A DNA stretch of 45,887 nt from UBA6382 sp963600315 (GCA_963600315.1 CAVCAW010000046.1:1-45887), one strand, 5' to 3'. Shown: positions 23,939 through 33,527, counted from the stretch's first letter. A program made the numbers and translations. Notes: a model not told the origin generated them from the sequence alone.

Positions 23939-26551
23939 ATGGCAGAAGAACAGTTGACTCCAATGATGGCTCAGTTTCGCGACCTCAAGAAGAAGCATCC
24001 CGACGCATTGATGCTCTTCAGATGCGGAGACTTCTATGAAACATACTGCGAAGATGCCATAGTCGCTGCCCAAGTGCTGGGTATCACCCTTACCCATCGC
24101 AACAACAAGGGGTCACAGTCGCTTACGGAGATGGCTGGATTTCCCTATCACGCTCTCGACACCTATCTTCCGCGACTCATAAGGGCTGGTCACCGTGTGG
24201 CAATATGCGACCAGTTGGAAGACCCTAAACTTACCAAAAAATTGGTAAAAAGGGGAGTGACGGAACTCGTGACACCAGGAGTGGCACTGACCGACAACGT
24301 GCTGGCTGCCAAAGAAAACAATTTCGTCTCGGCAGTGTGTGTAACCAAGGGGGCTTGCGGCATTGCGCTACTCGACATAACCACGGGCGAATTTGCCGTG
24401 GCCGAAGGTACGGCAGAATATGTAAACAAACTTTTGGCGAACTTCGGTCCTAAGGAGGTGCTCATAGAGCGTGGCTCACGCGACCGCTTCCAGAAACATT
24501 TCGGCACTGGCTACTTCACCTTTGAACTCGACGACTGGAATTTCTCCGAGCGCAACTGCTTGGAACGCCTCCATAAGCATTTTCATGTGCGCAACATGAA
24601 AGGCTTTGGCGTGGCCCATATGACTACGGCATTGACGGCGGCCGGAGCTGTGCTCTTCTATCTTGACGACACCAAGCATACCCATGTGAGCCATATCACG
24701 TCTGTCAGGCGCATAGACGAGGATAACTATGTGAGACTGGACAATTTCACGATGCGCAACCTGGAGATTCTGCAGTCGATGCACCCAGACGGCAAGAGTC
24801 TGCTGCAGACGATAGACCGAACATCGACGCCCATGGGCTCGAGAATGATGAAACGATGGCTGGCATTCCCCCTGTGCAATGCCGGTGCTATAAACAAGCG
24901 TCAGAACTGCGTTGACTACCTCTATCAGGAAACTGAAACGTGCGACCTGCTTACGAACAATCTGCGCCAGATAGGCGACACAGAGCGACTTGTGGCAAAA
25001 CTCGCAGCCCAGCGTATCAACCCAAGGGAGATGGAACAGTTGAGGTTTGACCTCGAATCGATGGTGCCCGCTTGCAAAGCACTCTGCGATGTGCCCCAAT
25101 CATCGCTGCGCGAGTTGGCGGACAAGATGGACGATTGCGAAGAACTGCGCCAACGCATAGCGTCGACACTAAAAGCCGACCCGCCAGTGCTGACTGCCAA
25201 GGGCGGCTATATCGCCCAAGGGGTGAACGAGGAACTCGACCGGCTGCGCAACATGTCGTCGTCGGGCAAACAATACCTCCTTGAGCTGCAACAGCGCGAA
25301 ACGGAGCGTACGGGCATACAAAGTCTCAAAGTAGGCTTCAACAACGTCTTTGGCTACTATCTGGAAGTGCGCAATACATATAAAGAGATGGTGCCGCCCG
25401 AGTGGATAAGGAAACAGACGCTTGCGCAGGCTGAGCGCTATATCACTGAGGAACTGAAGAAGTATGAGGAGGAGATACTCGGCGCAGAGGAGAAAATCCT
25501 CGCTCTCGAAGCGCAAATCTATTCGCAACTGGTGAAGTTCGCACAAGACTATATCACCAAGATTCAGACTAATGCAAACCAGATTGCAGTACTCGACTGC
25601 CTGCTTTCCTTTGCCGTGATGGCGAGAGAAAATAGATATGTGAGACCTACGGTGGACGAAAGCACACAGCTGGAAATCGTTCAGGGGCGTCATCCTGTCA
25701 TAGAGAACGAGATGAAAGCCGGCGAACACTATGTGCCCAACGACGTAAGGCTCGATACCGAAAAACAACAGATAATTATCATAACCGGTCCTAACATGGC
25801 GGGTAAATCGGCTCTGTTGCGACAGACAGCTCTCATCGTGCTACTAGCCCAAACAGGTAGTTTTGTGCCCGCTGACAAAGCCAGGATAGGTCTTGTGGAC
25901 AAAGTCTTTACACGTGTCGGCGCCAGCGACAATATCTCGGCAGGAGAGTCTACGTTTATGGTAGAGATGACCGAGGCGGCAAGCATCATGAACTCGTTCA
26001 CCGAACGTAGCCTCGTGCTGTTTGACGAACTTGGGCGCGGCACCTCTACCTACGACGGCATCTCCATAGCTTGGGCGATAGTGGAGTACCTCCACGACAA
26101 TGCCAAGGGTCACCCTCGCACCCTCTTTGCCACCCACTATCACGAGCTCAATGAGATGGCCAAGACGATGGACCGTATCCACAATTATAATGTCTCGGTC
26201 AAAGAGGTGGACAACCGCATAGTCTTTCTGCGCAAACTCGTGGCTGGCGGTAGCGAGCATTCCTTCGGTATCCATGTGGCAAAATTGGCGGGCATGCCGC
26301 CAGTAATCATCAAGCGGGCGAACCAGATACTCAAGGAGCTGGAAAATAACAATGAGAAGGAAGTGTCACGCCCCAATGCCGCTGATATCAATAGCACCAA
26401 GGAAGGCACGCAACTCACTTTCTTCCAACTCGACGACCCCGTGCTCCGGCAAATCCGTGACAGCCTTGTGCACGTAGACATCAATACCCTCACCCCTATC
26501 GAGGCGCTCAACATGCTCAACGAAATCCAGAAAATGGTGAAGGAAGGCTAA
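23939..26551 (+). CDS. mutS: DNA mismatch repair protein MutS
   Basis: 870 residues, full length. The N-terminal mismatch-binding domain carries the F-x-E loop in FRCGDFYETYCEDA. The clamp and lever region follows, then the ATPase: Walker A GPNMAGKS (from residue 617), the SAGESTFMVEMTEAASI segment, Walker B LVLFDELGRGTSTYDG, and LFATHYHEL. The C-terminus (DINTLTPIEALNMLNEIQKMVKEG) matches the usual MutS tail. It recognises base mismatches and small loops and recruits MutL. It is a single-gene unit between two terminator-like regions. Confidence 0.97.
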   Translation: MAEEQLTPMMAQFRDLKKKHPDALMLFRCGDFYETYCEDAIVAAQVLGITLTHRNNKGSQSLTEMAGFPYHALDTYLPRLIRAGHRVAICDQLEDPKLTKKLVKRGVTELVTPGVALTDNVLAAKENNFVSAVCVTKGACGIALLDITTGEFAVAEGTAEYVNKLLANFGPKEVLIERGSRDRFQKHFGTGYFTFELDDWNFSERNCLERLHKHFHVRNMKGFGVAHMTTALTAAGAVLFYLDDTKHTHVSHITSVRRIDEDNYVRLDNFTMRNLEILQSMHPDGKSLLQTIDRTSTPMGSRMMKRWLAFPLCNAGAINKRQNCVDYLYQETETCDLLTNNLRQIGDTERLVAKLAAQRINPREMEQLRFDLESMVPACKALCDVPQSSLRELADKMDDCEELRQRIASTLKADPPVLTAKGGYIAQGVNEELDRLRNMSSSGKQYLLELQQRETERTGIQSLKVGFNNVFGYYLEVRNTYKEMVPPEWIRKQTLAQAERYITEELKKYEEEILGAEEKILALEAQIYSQLVKFAQDYITKIQTNANQIAVLDCLLSFAVMARENRYVRPTVDESTQLEIVQGRHPVIENEMKAGEHYVPNDVRLDTEKQQIIIITGPNMAGKSALLRQTALIVLLAQTGSFVPADKARIGLVDKVFTRVGASDNISAGESTFMVEMTEAASIMNSFTERSLVLFDELGRGTSTYDGISIAWAIVEYLHDNAKGHPRTLFATHYHELNEMAKTMDRIHNYNVSVKEVDNRIVFLRKLVAGGSEHSFGIHVAKLAGMPPVIIKRANQILKELENNNEKEVSRPNAADINSTKEGTQLTFFQLDDPVLRQIRDSLVHVDINTLTPIEALNMLNEIQKMVKEG

Positions 26552-26617
26552 GAGAAAAGATAGTTCACTAACTCTATAAAAAACAGACGGCTGACATTAT
26601 TGCCAGCCCCTGCAATC

Positions 26618-26650
26618 GAGGAATCGGTAGTCATAAGCTACGGAATCCTC
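26618..26650. terminator. Possible hairpin between mutS and rnc
   Basis: GAGGAATCGGTAG and CTACGGAATCCTC pair at 11 of 13 positions around a 7-nt loop. There is no clear T-run, so its role as a terminator for the convergent genes is uncertain. The remainder of the 320-bp gap (26552-26871) has no recognisable content. Confidence 0.4.
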
Positions 26651-26871
26651 ATTGCAAAATTAGCCCCCAAAATTCATAACCTCCAAATAAAACGCAGAAA
26701 AAATCGCAGCGCCAGTTTGCTGGAGCTTCGGATATAAGCTTGTTGGAGTTTGGAGTTTCGAATATTGGTCTTATTACGCCGTTTTGGGTTTTAGCGGACA
26801 GCAATAATCGCATTTGCGACGGAAAGACGGAGGAATGCTGTGTCTTTGCAGCGGGGCAGGAATCGTTGACG

Positions 26872-27714
26872 TTAGTCCTGCTGCGACAGCTTGCTTTTGA
26901 GCCTCACGTCGGGCAAGAGGTCTTCTACCACGTTGCGTATGAGGCGCATTTGAAGCAGTGAGCGCTCAAAGGCTGGTGTGCGTCGTATGGAGAGCATCGC
27001 TTTGCGTGCAGCGGTCTGGTGGCTCTCCTTTTTGGAATATCCCTTGCCCTTGGCAGCAACTCTCCCCTCTATCATGACAGCGCTACAGAATGGCGGTCTG
27101 TCGCTTTTCGCTGGGGAGTCTTCCCACACGCTGACAATCTTTATGTCAACATGGTGCTTCTGACACCACTCAAGGATGACGCTTTTGAAGTTCTCTTCCA
27201 CCCGTGCCGTTTTCGCCATGTTAATATGCCCCAGCTTGATGAGACGGGCAATAAAGTGCTGGCACGTCTTGTAGCCCCGGTCAAGGTAGATGGCACCCAC
27301 AAGAGCCTCAAACGCATTGCCGCCAATGTAGCTGTTGTGGCTTTCTGAACGTGGAAATTTCTGTTCGACCTTGATATGTTCGTTCAGATGGATGGACTTA
27401 GCCAGCTTGCCCAAGTTTTTGCGTTCTACGAGTTTGCTGCGCATCGTACTGAGGAAACCTTCGTCGCGGGTAGGGTAGGTGTGATACAGCACATTGCTGA
27501 TGACCGTCTCGATGACGGCGTCACCCAGAAATTCCAGTCGCTCGTTGTTGTTGTGCTTGTTCTCTTTGGTCTTGAACGAAGCAGAACGGTGCGTCAGGGC
27601 CAATTCGTAGAAGTCAGCCCGGTGTGGTGTGAAGCCTAGAGTGTTCTTTATATACGAATAAAGTTCCCCCTTGTTTGCAAGGGAGAACTTTATTCTGTAT
27701 ATAAGTGAAATCAT
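26872..27714 (-). CDS. rnc: Ribonuclease III
   Basis: 280 residues. The catalytic RNase III signature is NNNERLEFLGDAVIETVIS, with the second acidic cluster in GNAFEALVGAIYLDRGY. A double-stranded RNA-binding domain follows (about 175-250: NFKSVILEWCQKHHVDIKI...GKGYSKKESHQTAARKAML). It cleaves double-stranded RNA in rRNA processing and turnover. The C-terminal extension after the dsRBD (about 30 residues) is longer than in E. coli. It lies 21 bp after fabF in the acpP-fabF-rnc order typical of Bacteroidetes. Confidence 0.95.
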   Translation of the reverse strand: MISLIYRIKFSLANKGELYSYIKNTLGFTPHRADFYELALTHRSASFKTKENKHNNNERLEFLGDAVIETVISNVLYHTYPTRDEGFLSTMRSKLVERKNLGKLAKSIHLNEHIKVEQKFPRSESHNSYIGGNAFEALVGAIYLDRGYKTCQHFIARLIKLGHINMAKTARVEENFKSVILEWCQKHHVDIKIVSVWEDSPAKSDRPPFCSAVMIEGRVAAKGKGYSKKESHQTAARKAMLSIRRTPAFERSLLQMRLIRNVVEDLLPDVRLKSKLSQQD

Positions 27715-27735
27715 ATAGACTACACTTGGTCAGTG

Positions 27736-29001
27736 CTACTCTGCGTATTTCTTTATGATTACGCAAGCATTGTGTCCGCCGAAGCCGAACGTGTTGCTCA
27801 GTGCGGCATTGACAGTGCGCTTCTGTGCCTTGTTGAAAGTGAAGTTGAGGTTGTAGTCAAGTTCAGGATCCTCGTCACCTTCTTCGTGGTTGATTGTAGG
27901 TGGCACAATGTCATTCTGAACGGCGAGCAGGCTGAACAGAGCCTCAGCGGCACCTGCAGCACCCAGCATGTGGCCGGTCATTGACTTGGTAGAACTGATG
28001 TTGAGCTTGTAAGCGTGTTCGCCGAAGAGCTGCTTGATGGCCTTAACCTCAGAGATGTCGCCCACGTGTGTGGAAGTTCCGTGAACATTGATGTAGTCAA
28101 TGTCTTCGGGCTTCATGCCAGCATCGTCAAGAGCTGACTGCATAACGAGGTTTGCACCGAGTCCTTCGGGGTGAGATGCTGTGATGTGATAAGCATCAGC
28201 GCTCATGCCAGTACCAGCGATTTCGCCATAAATCTTGGCGCCGCGTGCCTTAGCGTGTTCCAGTTCCTCAAGGAAGAGGCATGCTGAACCTTCGGCCATT
28301 ACGAAACCATCGCGACTTGCGCTGAACGGACGGCTTGCAGTCTCGGGTGAATCGTTGCGTGTGGAGAGAGCGTGCATGGCATTGAAACCGCCCAAGCCAG
28401 TCGGCCAGATGGCAGCTTCGGCACCACCGCTGAGGATAGCGTCAGCCTTGCCCATGCGGATGAGGTCGGTTGCTACGGCGATGGCGTGGGTTGAAGATGC
28501 ACAAGCCGATGTTGTAGCAAAGTTAGGACCGTGGAAGCCATACTTGATGGATACCTGACCTGCAGCGATGTCCGCAATCATCTTAGGGATGAAGAACGGG
28601 CTGTATTTTGGACCGAGCTCAGAGCCTGTGAGGGCATACTGAGTAACCTCTTTCTCGAAACTGTTGATACCGCCGATTCCTACGCCGAGCACAACACCTA
28701 CGCGATTCTTGTTGAGAGCCTCCATGTCAAGGCTTGCGTCGCCTACAGCCTCAGCGGCTGCAACCATTGCAAACTGGGTGTAGAGGTCCATCTTGTTCGC
28801 CTCTTTGCGGTCGAGGTACTGCTTTGGGTCAAAGTCTTTTACCTCGCAGGCGAAATGGGTCTTGAACTTTTCTGTGTCAAAGCGGGTGATAGGAGCTGCA
28901 CCGCTCTTGCCGGCCAATATTGCCGACCATGTGTCGGCTACATTGTGTCCCAGCGGGGTGATTGCACCCACACCTGTTACAACTACTCTTTTGAGTTCCA
29001 T
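27736..29001 (-). CDS. fabF: Beta-ketoacyl-ACP synthase II
   Basis: 421 residues, condensing-enzyme fold. The active site is C167 in TTSACASSTHA, with histidines in NVHGTSTHVGD and STKSMTGHMLGAAGA, and the final GFGGHNACVIIKKY. It elongates acyl-ACP with malonyl-ACP in fatty acid synthesis. It is separated from acpP by 93 bp containing a strong hairpin, which could reduce its expression relative to the carrier protein. Confidence 0.96.
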   Translation of the reverse strand: MELKRVVVTGVGAITPLGHNVADTWSAILAGKSGAAPITRFDTEKFKTHFACEVKDFDPKQYLDRKEANKMDLYTQFAMVAAAEAVGDASLDMEALNKNRVGVVLGVGIGGINSFEKEVTQYALTGSELGPKYSPFFIPKMIADIAAGQVSIKYGFHGPNFATTSACASSTHAIAVATDLIRMGKADAILSGGAEAAIWPTGLGGFNAMHALSTRNDSPETASRPFSASRDGFVMAEGSACLFLEELEHAKARGAKIYGEIAGTGMSADAYHITASHPEGLGANLVMQSALDDAGMKPEDIDYINVHGTSTHVGDISEVKAIKQLFGEHAYKLNISSTKSMTGHMLGAAGAAEALFSLLAVQNDIVPPTINHEEGDEDPELDYNLNFTFNKAQKRTVNAALSNTFGFGGHNACVIIKKYAE

Positions 29002-29037
29002 TGCTATTGTGGTATTGAAAGTATTAACGAAAACAGT

Positions 29038-29076
29038 CCCACCTCAAGGCATATTCGCAATATGCTTTGGGATGGG
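29038..29076 (-). terminator. Attenuator-like hairpin between acpP and fabF
   Basis: On the minus strand an 18-bp stem with a few G-U pairs (CCCATCCCAAAGCATATT with AATATGCCTTGAGGTGGG) has a 3-nt loop and is followed by ACTGTTTT. It would terminate part of the acpP transcripts, or protect their 3' ends, giving excess acpP mRNA. Confidence 0.65.
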
Positions 29077-29094
29077 AACAAAATCAGAGCTTTA

Positions 29095-29331
29095 TTACTT
29101 TTTGTTGTTCTCGATGTATTCGATAGCATCGTTCACAGTAGTAATCTTCTCAGCTTGGTCGTCAGGAATTGAAATGCCAAATTCTTTCTCAAATTCCATG
29201 ATGAGTTCTACAGTGTCAAGAGAATCTGCACCCAGATCGTTGGCAAAAGATGCTTCGTTCTTCACTACACTTTCATCTACGCCAAGTTTCTCAGCGATAA
29301 TCTCTTTTACTTTTTTCTCAATGTCTGACAT
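29095..29331 (-). CDS. acpP: Acyl carrier protein
   Basis: 78 residues, acidic, starting at MSDIEKKVKEIIAEKLG. S37 in DLGADSLDTVELIMEFE is the phosphopantetheine attachment site. ATG 29331 is preferred over the in-frame ATG at 29379, which lies at the promoter. First gene of the acpP-fabF-rnc unit. Confidence 0.96.
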   Translation of the reverse strand: MSDIEKKVKEIIAEKLGVDESVVKNEASFANDLGADSLDTVELIMEFEKEFGISIPDDQAEKITTVNDAIEYIENNKK

Positions 29332-29376
29332 AGTCTTGTTGAAATTGTTTTGGTTAATATTGTTTAATTTCGGGTG

Positions 29377-29407
29377 CAAAATTATTACATAATCTTTTTA
29401 CAACCAA
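29377..29407 (-). promoter_or_regulatory. acpP promoter
   Basis: The minus strand carries TTGG (29404-29407), a 19-bp spacer and TAATTTTG (29377-29384), a near-ideal Bacteroidetes promoter for an abundant protein. Confidence 0.75.
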
Positions 29408-29553
29408 GAAACTGAGTAGAAAAATGCACAGTCAAGCCAAAAAAGTGCATTGGTGAGCGGCTTTTGTATAGCAGAGTTAATAAAAATGCACGTCTTGTCG
29501 ACTGTGATGTAGTGCGTTTGGCGGATCCGTCCGTTTAGATGGACGAGGCATGG

Positions 29554-29697
29554 GCAATGCCAGTGGTGGGGGCTGACAAGTGTAATGTTTGGGCCTGACG
29601 GTGCAATGTTGGGGGCTGGCAGTGCAATGTTGGGGGCTGGCAAATGCAATCTAGTGGCTTCGGCAAATGCAATGTCTGGGTTTCGACAAATGCAATC
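29554..29697. repeat. Degenerate tandem array with core GCAATG upstream of pckA
   Basis: The core GCAAT(G/C) (once GTAATG) recurs at 29554, 29582, 29603, 29624, 29646, 29669 and 29692: spacings 28, 21, 21, 22, 23 and 23 bp. Two adjacent units are identical over 20 bp (core plus TTGGGGGCTGGC). The array lies in the 535-bp gap between acpP and pckA. It also produces a repetitive frame on the minus strand (LPAPNIA repeated), which I do not consider a gene. The rest of the gap (29408-29553, 29698-29789) is unremarkable. Confidence 0.65.
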
Positions 29698-29789
29698 ATT
29701 GATTTGCAAATAGCTGAAAAGTGATATGCCGCTGCCTCTCTTTTTTAAAGAATGGTTAAAACGGGACAAAATTGCCTTGCTGTGGCTCA

Positions 29790-29802
29790 CGCCCGAAGGG
29801 CG
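29790..29802. promoter_or_regulatory. Inverted repeat CGCCC-GAA-GGGCG in the pckA promoter
   Basis: A perfect 5-3-5 inverted repeat ends 8 bp before the -7 box, in the place of the spacer. It could be an operator, or it could form a hairpin by chance. Confidence 0.4.
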
Positions 29803-29810
29803 ATTATCGC

Positions 29811-29818
29811 TAACTTTG
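29811..29818 (+). promoter_or_regulatory. pckA promoter, -7 box TAACTTTG
   Basis: TAACTTTG lies 48 bp before the pckA ATG. Confidence 0.65.
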
Positions 29819-29866
29819 CCTTTGCTAAGTTATAACAAGGAAAACCTTATTTAATTTTATATTCAA

Positions 29867-31468
29867 ATGGCAACATTAGATTTAACTAAGTACGGCATCA
29901 CCGGTTCAACCGTGATAGCTCACAATCCTTCTTACGAAACTCTCTTCGAGGAGGAAACAAAGGCAGGTCTTCAAGGCTATGAAGTAGGTCAGGAAACAGA
30001 ACTTGGTGCTGTTAACGTAATGACTGGTATCTTTACAGGACGTTCTCCTAAAGATAAGTATATCGTTGACGATGCTCAGAGCCACGACAAGGTATGGTGG
30101 ACAACCGAAGGCTACAAGAACGACAACCACCCGATGACAGAAGATGTTTGGGGCAAGGTAAAAGAGTTGGCAGTAAAAGAGCTTTCCAACAAGAACCTCT
30201 ATGTAGTCGACGCTTTCTGTGGTGCCAACAAGGATACCCGCATGGCAGTGCGCTTTATCGTTGAGGTAGCATGGCAGGCACACTTCGTTACCAACATGTT
30301 CATCCAGCCTACAGCTGAGGAGTTCGAAAACTTCGAGCCTAACTTTGTTATCTACAACGCATCAAAGGCTAAGGTTGAGAACTACAAGGAACTGGGTCTC
30401 AACTCTGAGACTTGTGTAGCTTTCAATACTACAAGCCGCGAGCAGGTAATCATCAACACTTGGTATGGTGGTGAGATGAAGAAGGGTATGTTCTCCATGA
30501 TGAACTACTACCTCCCACTCAAGGGCATGGCTTCTATGCACTGCTCTGCCAACTGCGACATGAATGGCGAAAACACCGCTATCTTCTTCGGTCTCTCTGG
30601 TACTGGCAAGACCACTCTGTCAACCGATCCTAAGCGTCGCCTTATCGGTGATGACGAGCACGGATGGGACGACAACGGTGTCTTCAACTTCGAAGGTGGT
30701 TGCTACGCTAAGGTTATCAACCTCGACAAGGAGTCTGAGCCCGATATCTACAACGCTATCAAGCGCAACGCTCTTCTCGAGAACGTAACTGTTGACGCCA
30801 ACGGCAAGATTGACTTCGCTGACAAGTCAACTACTGAGAACACTCGTGTTTCTTATCCAATCAACCACATCAGCAACATTCAGCCGGGTTCTTCTGCTCC
30901 AGCTGCTAAGCAAGTAATATTCCTTTCTGCTGATGCATTTGGTGTTCTTCCTCCAGTGTCTATCCTGACTCCTGAGCAGACTCAGTACTACTTCCTCTCT
31001 GGTTTCACCGCTAAGCTTGCAGGTACAGAGCGCGGCATCACCGAGCCGACTCCTACCTTCTCTGCTTGCTTCGGTCAGGCATTCCTTGAGTTGCACCCAA
31101 CAAAGTACGCTGAGGAACTCGTTAAGAAGATGCAGAAGTCTGGTGCTAAGGCTTATCTCGTCAACACAGGTTGGAATGGTACTGGCAAGCGCATCTCTAT
31201 CAAGGATACACGTGGCATCATCGACGCTATCCTTTCTGGCGCTATCAACGAGGCTCCTACCAAGAACATTCCTATCTTCGACTTCCAGGTTCCTACATCT
31301 CTCCCAGGTGTTGATCCTGCAATCCTCGATCCTCGCGACACCTACGACTGCGCTTGCAAGTGGGAAGAGAAGGCTAAGGACCTCGCTGCACGTTTCATCA
31401 AGAACTTCGGCAAGTATACTACCAACGAGGCTGGCAAGGCTCTCGTAGAGGCAGGTCCGAAGCTCTAA
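29867..31468 (+). CDS. pckA: Phosphoenolpyruvate carboxykinase (ATP)
   Basis: 533 residues, full length. TGIFTGRSPKDKYIV is the substrate-binding segment, MHCSANCDMNGENTAIFFGLSGTGKTTLS contains the kinase-1a P-loop, and LIGDDEHGW the metal-binding kinase-2 motif; NTGWNGTGKRISIKDTR follows. It interconverts oxaloacetate and phosphoenolpyruvate; in succinate-forming Bacteroidales it commonly runs in the carboxylating direction and yields ATP. Codon use is strongly biased (AAC, AAG, CTC, GCT, TCT), unlike neighbouring genes, as expected for very high expression. Confidence 0.97.
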   Translation: MATLDLTKYGITGSTVIAHNPSYETLFEEETKAGLQGYEVGQETELGAVNVMTGIFTGRSPKDKYIVDDAQSHDKVWWTTEGYKNDNHPMTEDVWGKVKELAVKELSNKNLYVVDAFCGANKDTRMAVRFIVEVAWQAHFVTNMFIQPTAEEFENFEPNFVIYNASKAKVENYKELGLNSETCVAFNTTSREQVIINTWYGGEMKKGMFSMMNYYLPLKGMASMHCSANCDMNGENTAIFFGLSGTGKTTLSTDPKRRLIGDDEHGWDDNGVFNFEGGCYAKVINLDKESEPDIYNAIKRNALLENVTVDANGKIDFADKSTTENTRVSYPINHISNIQPGSSAPAAKQVIFLSADAFGVLPPVSILTPEQTQYYFLSGFTAKLAGTERGITEPTPTFSACFGQAFLELHPTKYAEELVKKMQKSGAKAYLVNTGWNGTGKRISIKDTRGIIDAILSGAINEAPTKNIPIFDFQVPTSLPGVDPAILDPRDTYDCACKWEEKAKDLAARFIKNFGKYTTNEAGKALVEAGPKL

Positions 31469-31531
31469 GCATAAAGACCATCTAGAGGCGGGCGGTCTCA
31501 CACCCCCGTTTCTCTTTATACGCACATAAAT

Positions 31532-31568
31532 AAAGCGGTCACATCAATTCGATGTGGCCGCTTTTTTT
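31532..31568. terminator. Terminator after pckA
   Basis: AAAGCGGTCACATC and GATGTGGCCGCTTT pair (one G-U) around AATTC, followed by TTTTTTT. On the minus strand CTTTATTTAT follows the stem, so it may also stop transcription from the sulfatase-fold gene. Confidence 0.9.
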
Positions 31569-31669
31569 GTGCGCCTATGTTTTTTAGTCTGCAGCCGCTC
31601 CGCCACGATTATCTCTTGTGGTTCGTCTGTCGTGTGTGCCAGCAGGTTCTCTGTCGAGTTATCCTGCGG

Positions 31670-33499
31670 CTACTTCTTCCTGAAGTCGATAATGGCGGTC
31701 TGCAAGAAGGCGTGAGCTTTCTTGATGCGCTGTGGGCTAGGAGTGGGGGAGTCTGCAATTGTCTTTCCTGAAGTAAGGTCTTCCACCGTTACGCCTGTGG
31801 AGTCGATGAAACTTACGCCATGGTTAAACGTGTGTATGGCGCAAGGATAGGTGTAGGAGTGGCTGAATACGTCGCGGCTGAACCTAAATTGGCTGTGGCT
31901 GATGCCCAACTGCCCCAGTAGCGTAGCTGCGAGGTCGGTCTGGTTGCAGATGCGGTTTTCCATTCGTGCTGCCTTGACCGCCCCTCCAGTCCATAGCAGT
32001 GGAATGTGGTATTTCTCGGGGTTGCTTTCGCTCATTTCCTCTGGGTAGGCTATGCCGTGGTCAGGAACGAGAATCAGCAGCAGGTTGTCCCACACGTTGG
32101 TTTTCTTGAGGCGATTGACGAGAGTCCCAATGCTGTTGTCAAGATAAGCCATAGCGTTTGCTTCAGGGTCGTTCTTAAAGCGATGGTATGGCACAGTCCA
32201 GTCCTCGTGGCTTGCCAGTGTTTGGCAGGTTATGAGGAATGGCTTTTTAGCACTGTTTAGCTGCATTATGTGGTTGTAGAGGGTGTCGAGCACTATGTGG
32301 TCAGTAACGCCCCACGAATGAGTCTTTCTGACCGACGAGGGGAAGTGCTCTATGTCCGTCACCTTTTCGTAGCCCGTAGCAAGCAGATAGCTGTTGGTGT
32401 TGGTGAAATTCTTGTCGCCGCCGTAGAGCCATGAAGTAGAATATCCGTGCTTCAGGAGGGCGCTGGCTATAGACGGCAAGTGGCTGGCTTTGCGTGTCAT
32501 TTTCATCACAGAGAAGTCGGGGAATGCCGGATATCCGCTGAAGGTGCATACGGTGCCGCGGTCTGTGCGGTAGCTGTTGGCATAGCATTGTGTGAAGAAC
32601 ACTCCCTCGTGGCTCAGTTTGTTTATGTTGGGCGTGATATCGGTTTTGCCTCCGAGAGTCTCCACAAAAGGTGCCCCGAGTCCTTCCATGAGCACGATGA
32701 CCACGTTGGGTCTTTGGGTTGTGAGGAGACTGTCGCCTCCGACGCTCATCGTTGAATACTCCAGAGACTTGAAAGTGTGGTCACACTCTTTCTGGCTATA
32801 GTAGTTGTAGAGGTTGTCAAAGTTGTCGCTCTTGAGCGTGGAGTAGAAGAGGCTAAACGCCGGATTCACAGCCGAGTGATTGAGGAATTGGTCAGAGGAG
32901 AAATAGGCGCGCCCCGTGTTCATGGTGGACCTCCCCAAACCGCCTCTTATGGCGAGAAACATCAGTCCGCCTACCACTACAAATGCAGCAGCCGTCAATG
33001 CCTTCTTCTTGCAAGGTTCGAAGCGTCGCATGGTGACCTTGTAGAGCGCAAACAGCATGGCGGCACTCAAGGCAACCATAATGACCACTGCCACAACGAG
33101 AAATAAGGTACTGGTGTTGCCCGTGACGTTGCTGGAGCGCCCCATGTAGTTGAAGATGGAGAAGTCTATCTTGAACTGCCAGAAGTCATACAAGATGCAG
33201 TCGCTGATGAGTATGGCAGACAATACAGGGGCGATGATGCAGCAATATGCAAAAACCACCATGTTGAGCTTTCGGCTGGTGGTCCACACCGACACTATGC
33301 TCAAGAGCCACGGCAGCAGGGCGAGGTAGGACGTTGTCGACAGGTCTTGCGTCAGTCCGTTGGCCAAGACGTTGAAGTAGTCGTTGGCGGTGATGAGTCT
33401 GCCGTCAGTGTTGTAGACCATAAATGCCACTTTCATGATGGCAAAGGTCACGAGCAACGTGAGGTAGAAGTAAGCTAAGAAGCGCAGTCGCTGTTTCAT
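31670..33499 (-). CDS. LTA synthase / phosphoglycerol transferase family protein (sulfatase fold)
   Basis: 609 residues. Five N-terminal membrane segments (within about 1-185) are followed by a large periplasmic alkaline-phosphatase-like domain: NVVIVLMEGLGAPFVETLGG (metal site), SYRTDRGTVCTFSGYP with T312 as the likely nucleophile, SWLYGGDKNFTN, CQTLASHEDW, and LLLILVPDHG. Family members transfer phosphoglycerol or phosphoethanolamine to membrane glycans or lipids. In a Gram-negative cell, lipid A, another glycan or a lipid head group is the likely acceptor; the sequence does not say which. It is 28 bp after the ABC exporter gene, last of the argS operon. Confidence 0.88.
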   Translation of the reverse strand: MKQRLRFLAYFYLTLLVTFAIMKVAFMVYNTDGRLITANDYFNVLANGLTQDLSTTSYLALLPWLLSIVSVWTTSRKLNMVVFAYCCIIAPVLSAILISDCILYDFWQFKIDFSIFNYMGRSSNVTGNTSTLFLVVAVVIMVALSAAMLFALYKVTMRRFEPCKKKALTAAAFVVVGGLMFLAIRGGLGRSTMNTGRAYFSSDQFLNHSAVNPAFSLFYSTLKSDNFDNLYNYYSQKECDHTFKSLEYSTMSVGGDSLLTTQRPNVVIVLMEGLGAPFVETLGGKTDITPNINKLSHEGVFFTQCYANSYRTDRGTVCTFSGYPAFPDFSVMKMTRKASHLPSIASALLKHGYSTSWLYGGDKNFTNTNSYLLATGYEKVTDIEHFPSSVRKTHSWGVTDHIVLDTLYNHIMQLNSAKKPFLITCQTLASHEDWTVPYHRFKNDPEANAMAYLDNSIGTLVNRLKKTNVWDNLLLILVPDHGIAYPEEMSESNPEKYHIPLLWTGGAVKAARMENRICNQTDLAATLLGQLGISHSQFRFSRDVFSHSYTYPCAIHTFNHGVSFIDSTGVTVEDLTSGKTIADSPTPSPQRIKKAHAFLQTAIIDFRKK

Positions 33500-33527
33500 T
33501 CTTCAGGGTGTTCTTAGGCGTGAGTCC

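Noticed and set aside
29398..29790. 130-codon minus-strand frame with LPAPNIA repeats
   Set aside because: The repeats are the translation of the non-coding GCAATG array; no start context, and it overlaps the acpP promoter at its end.
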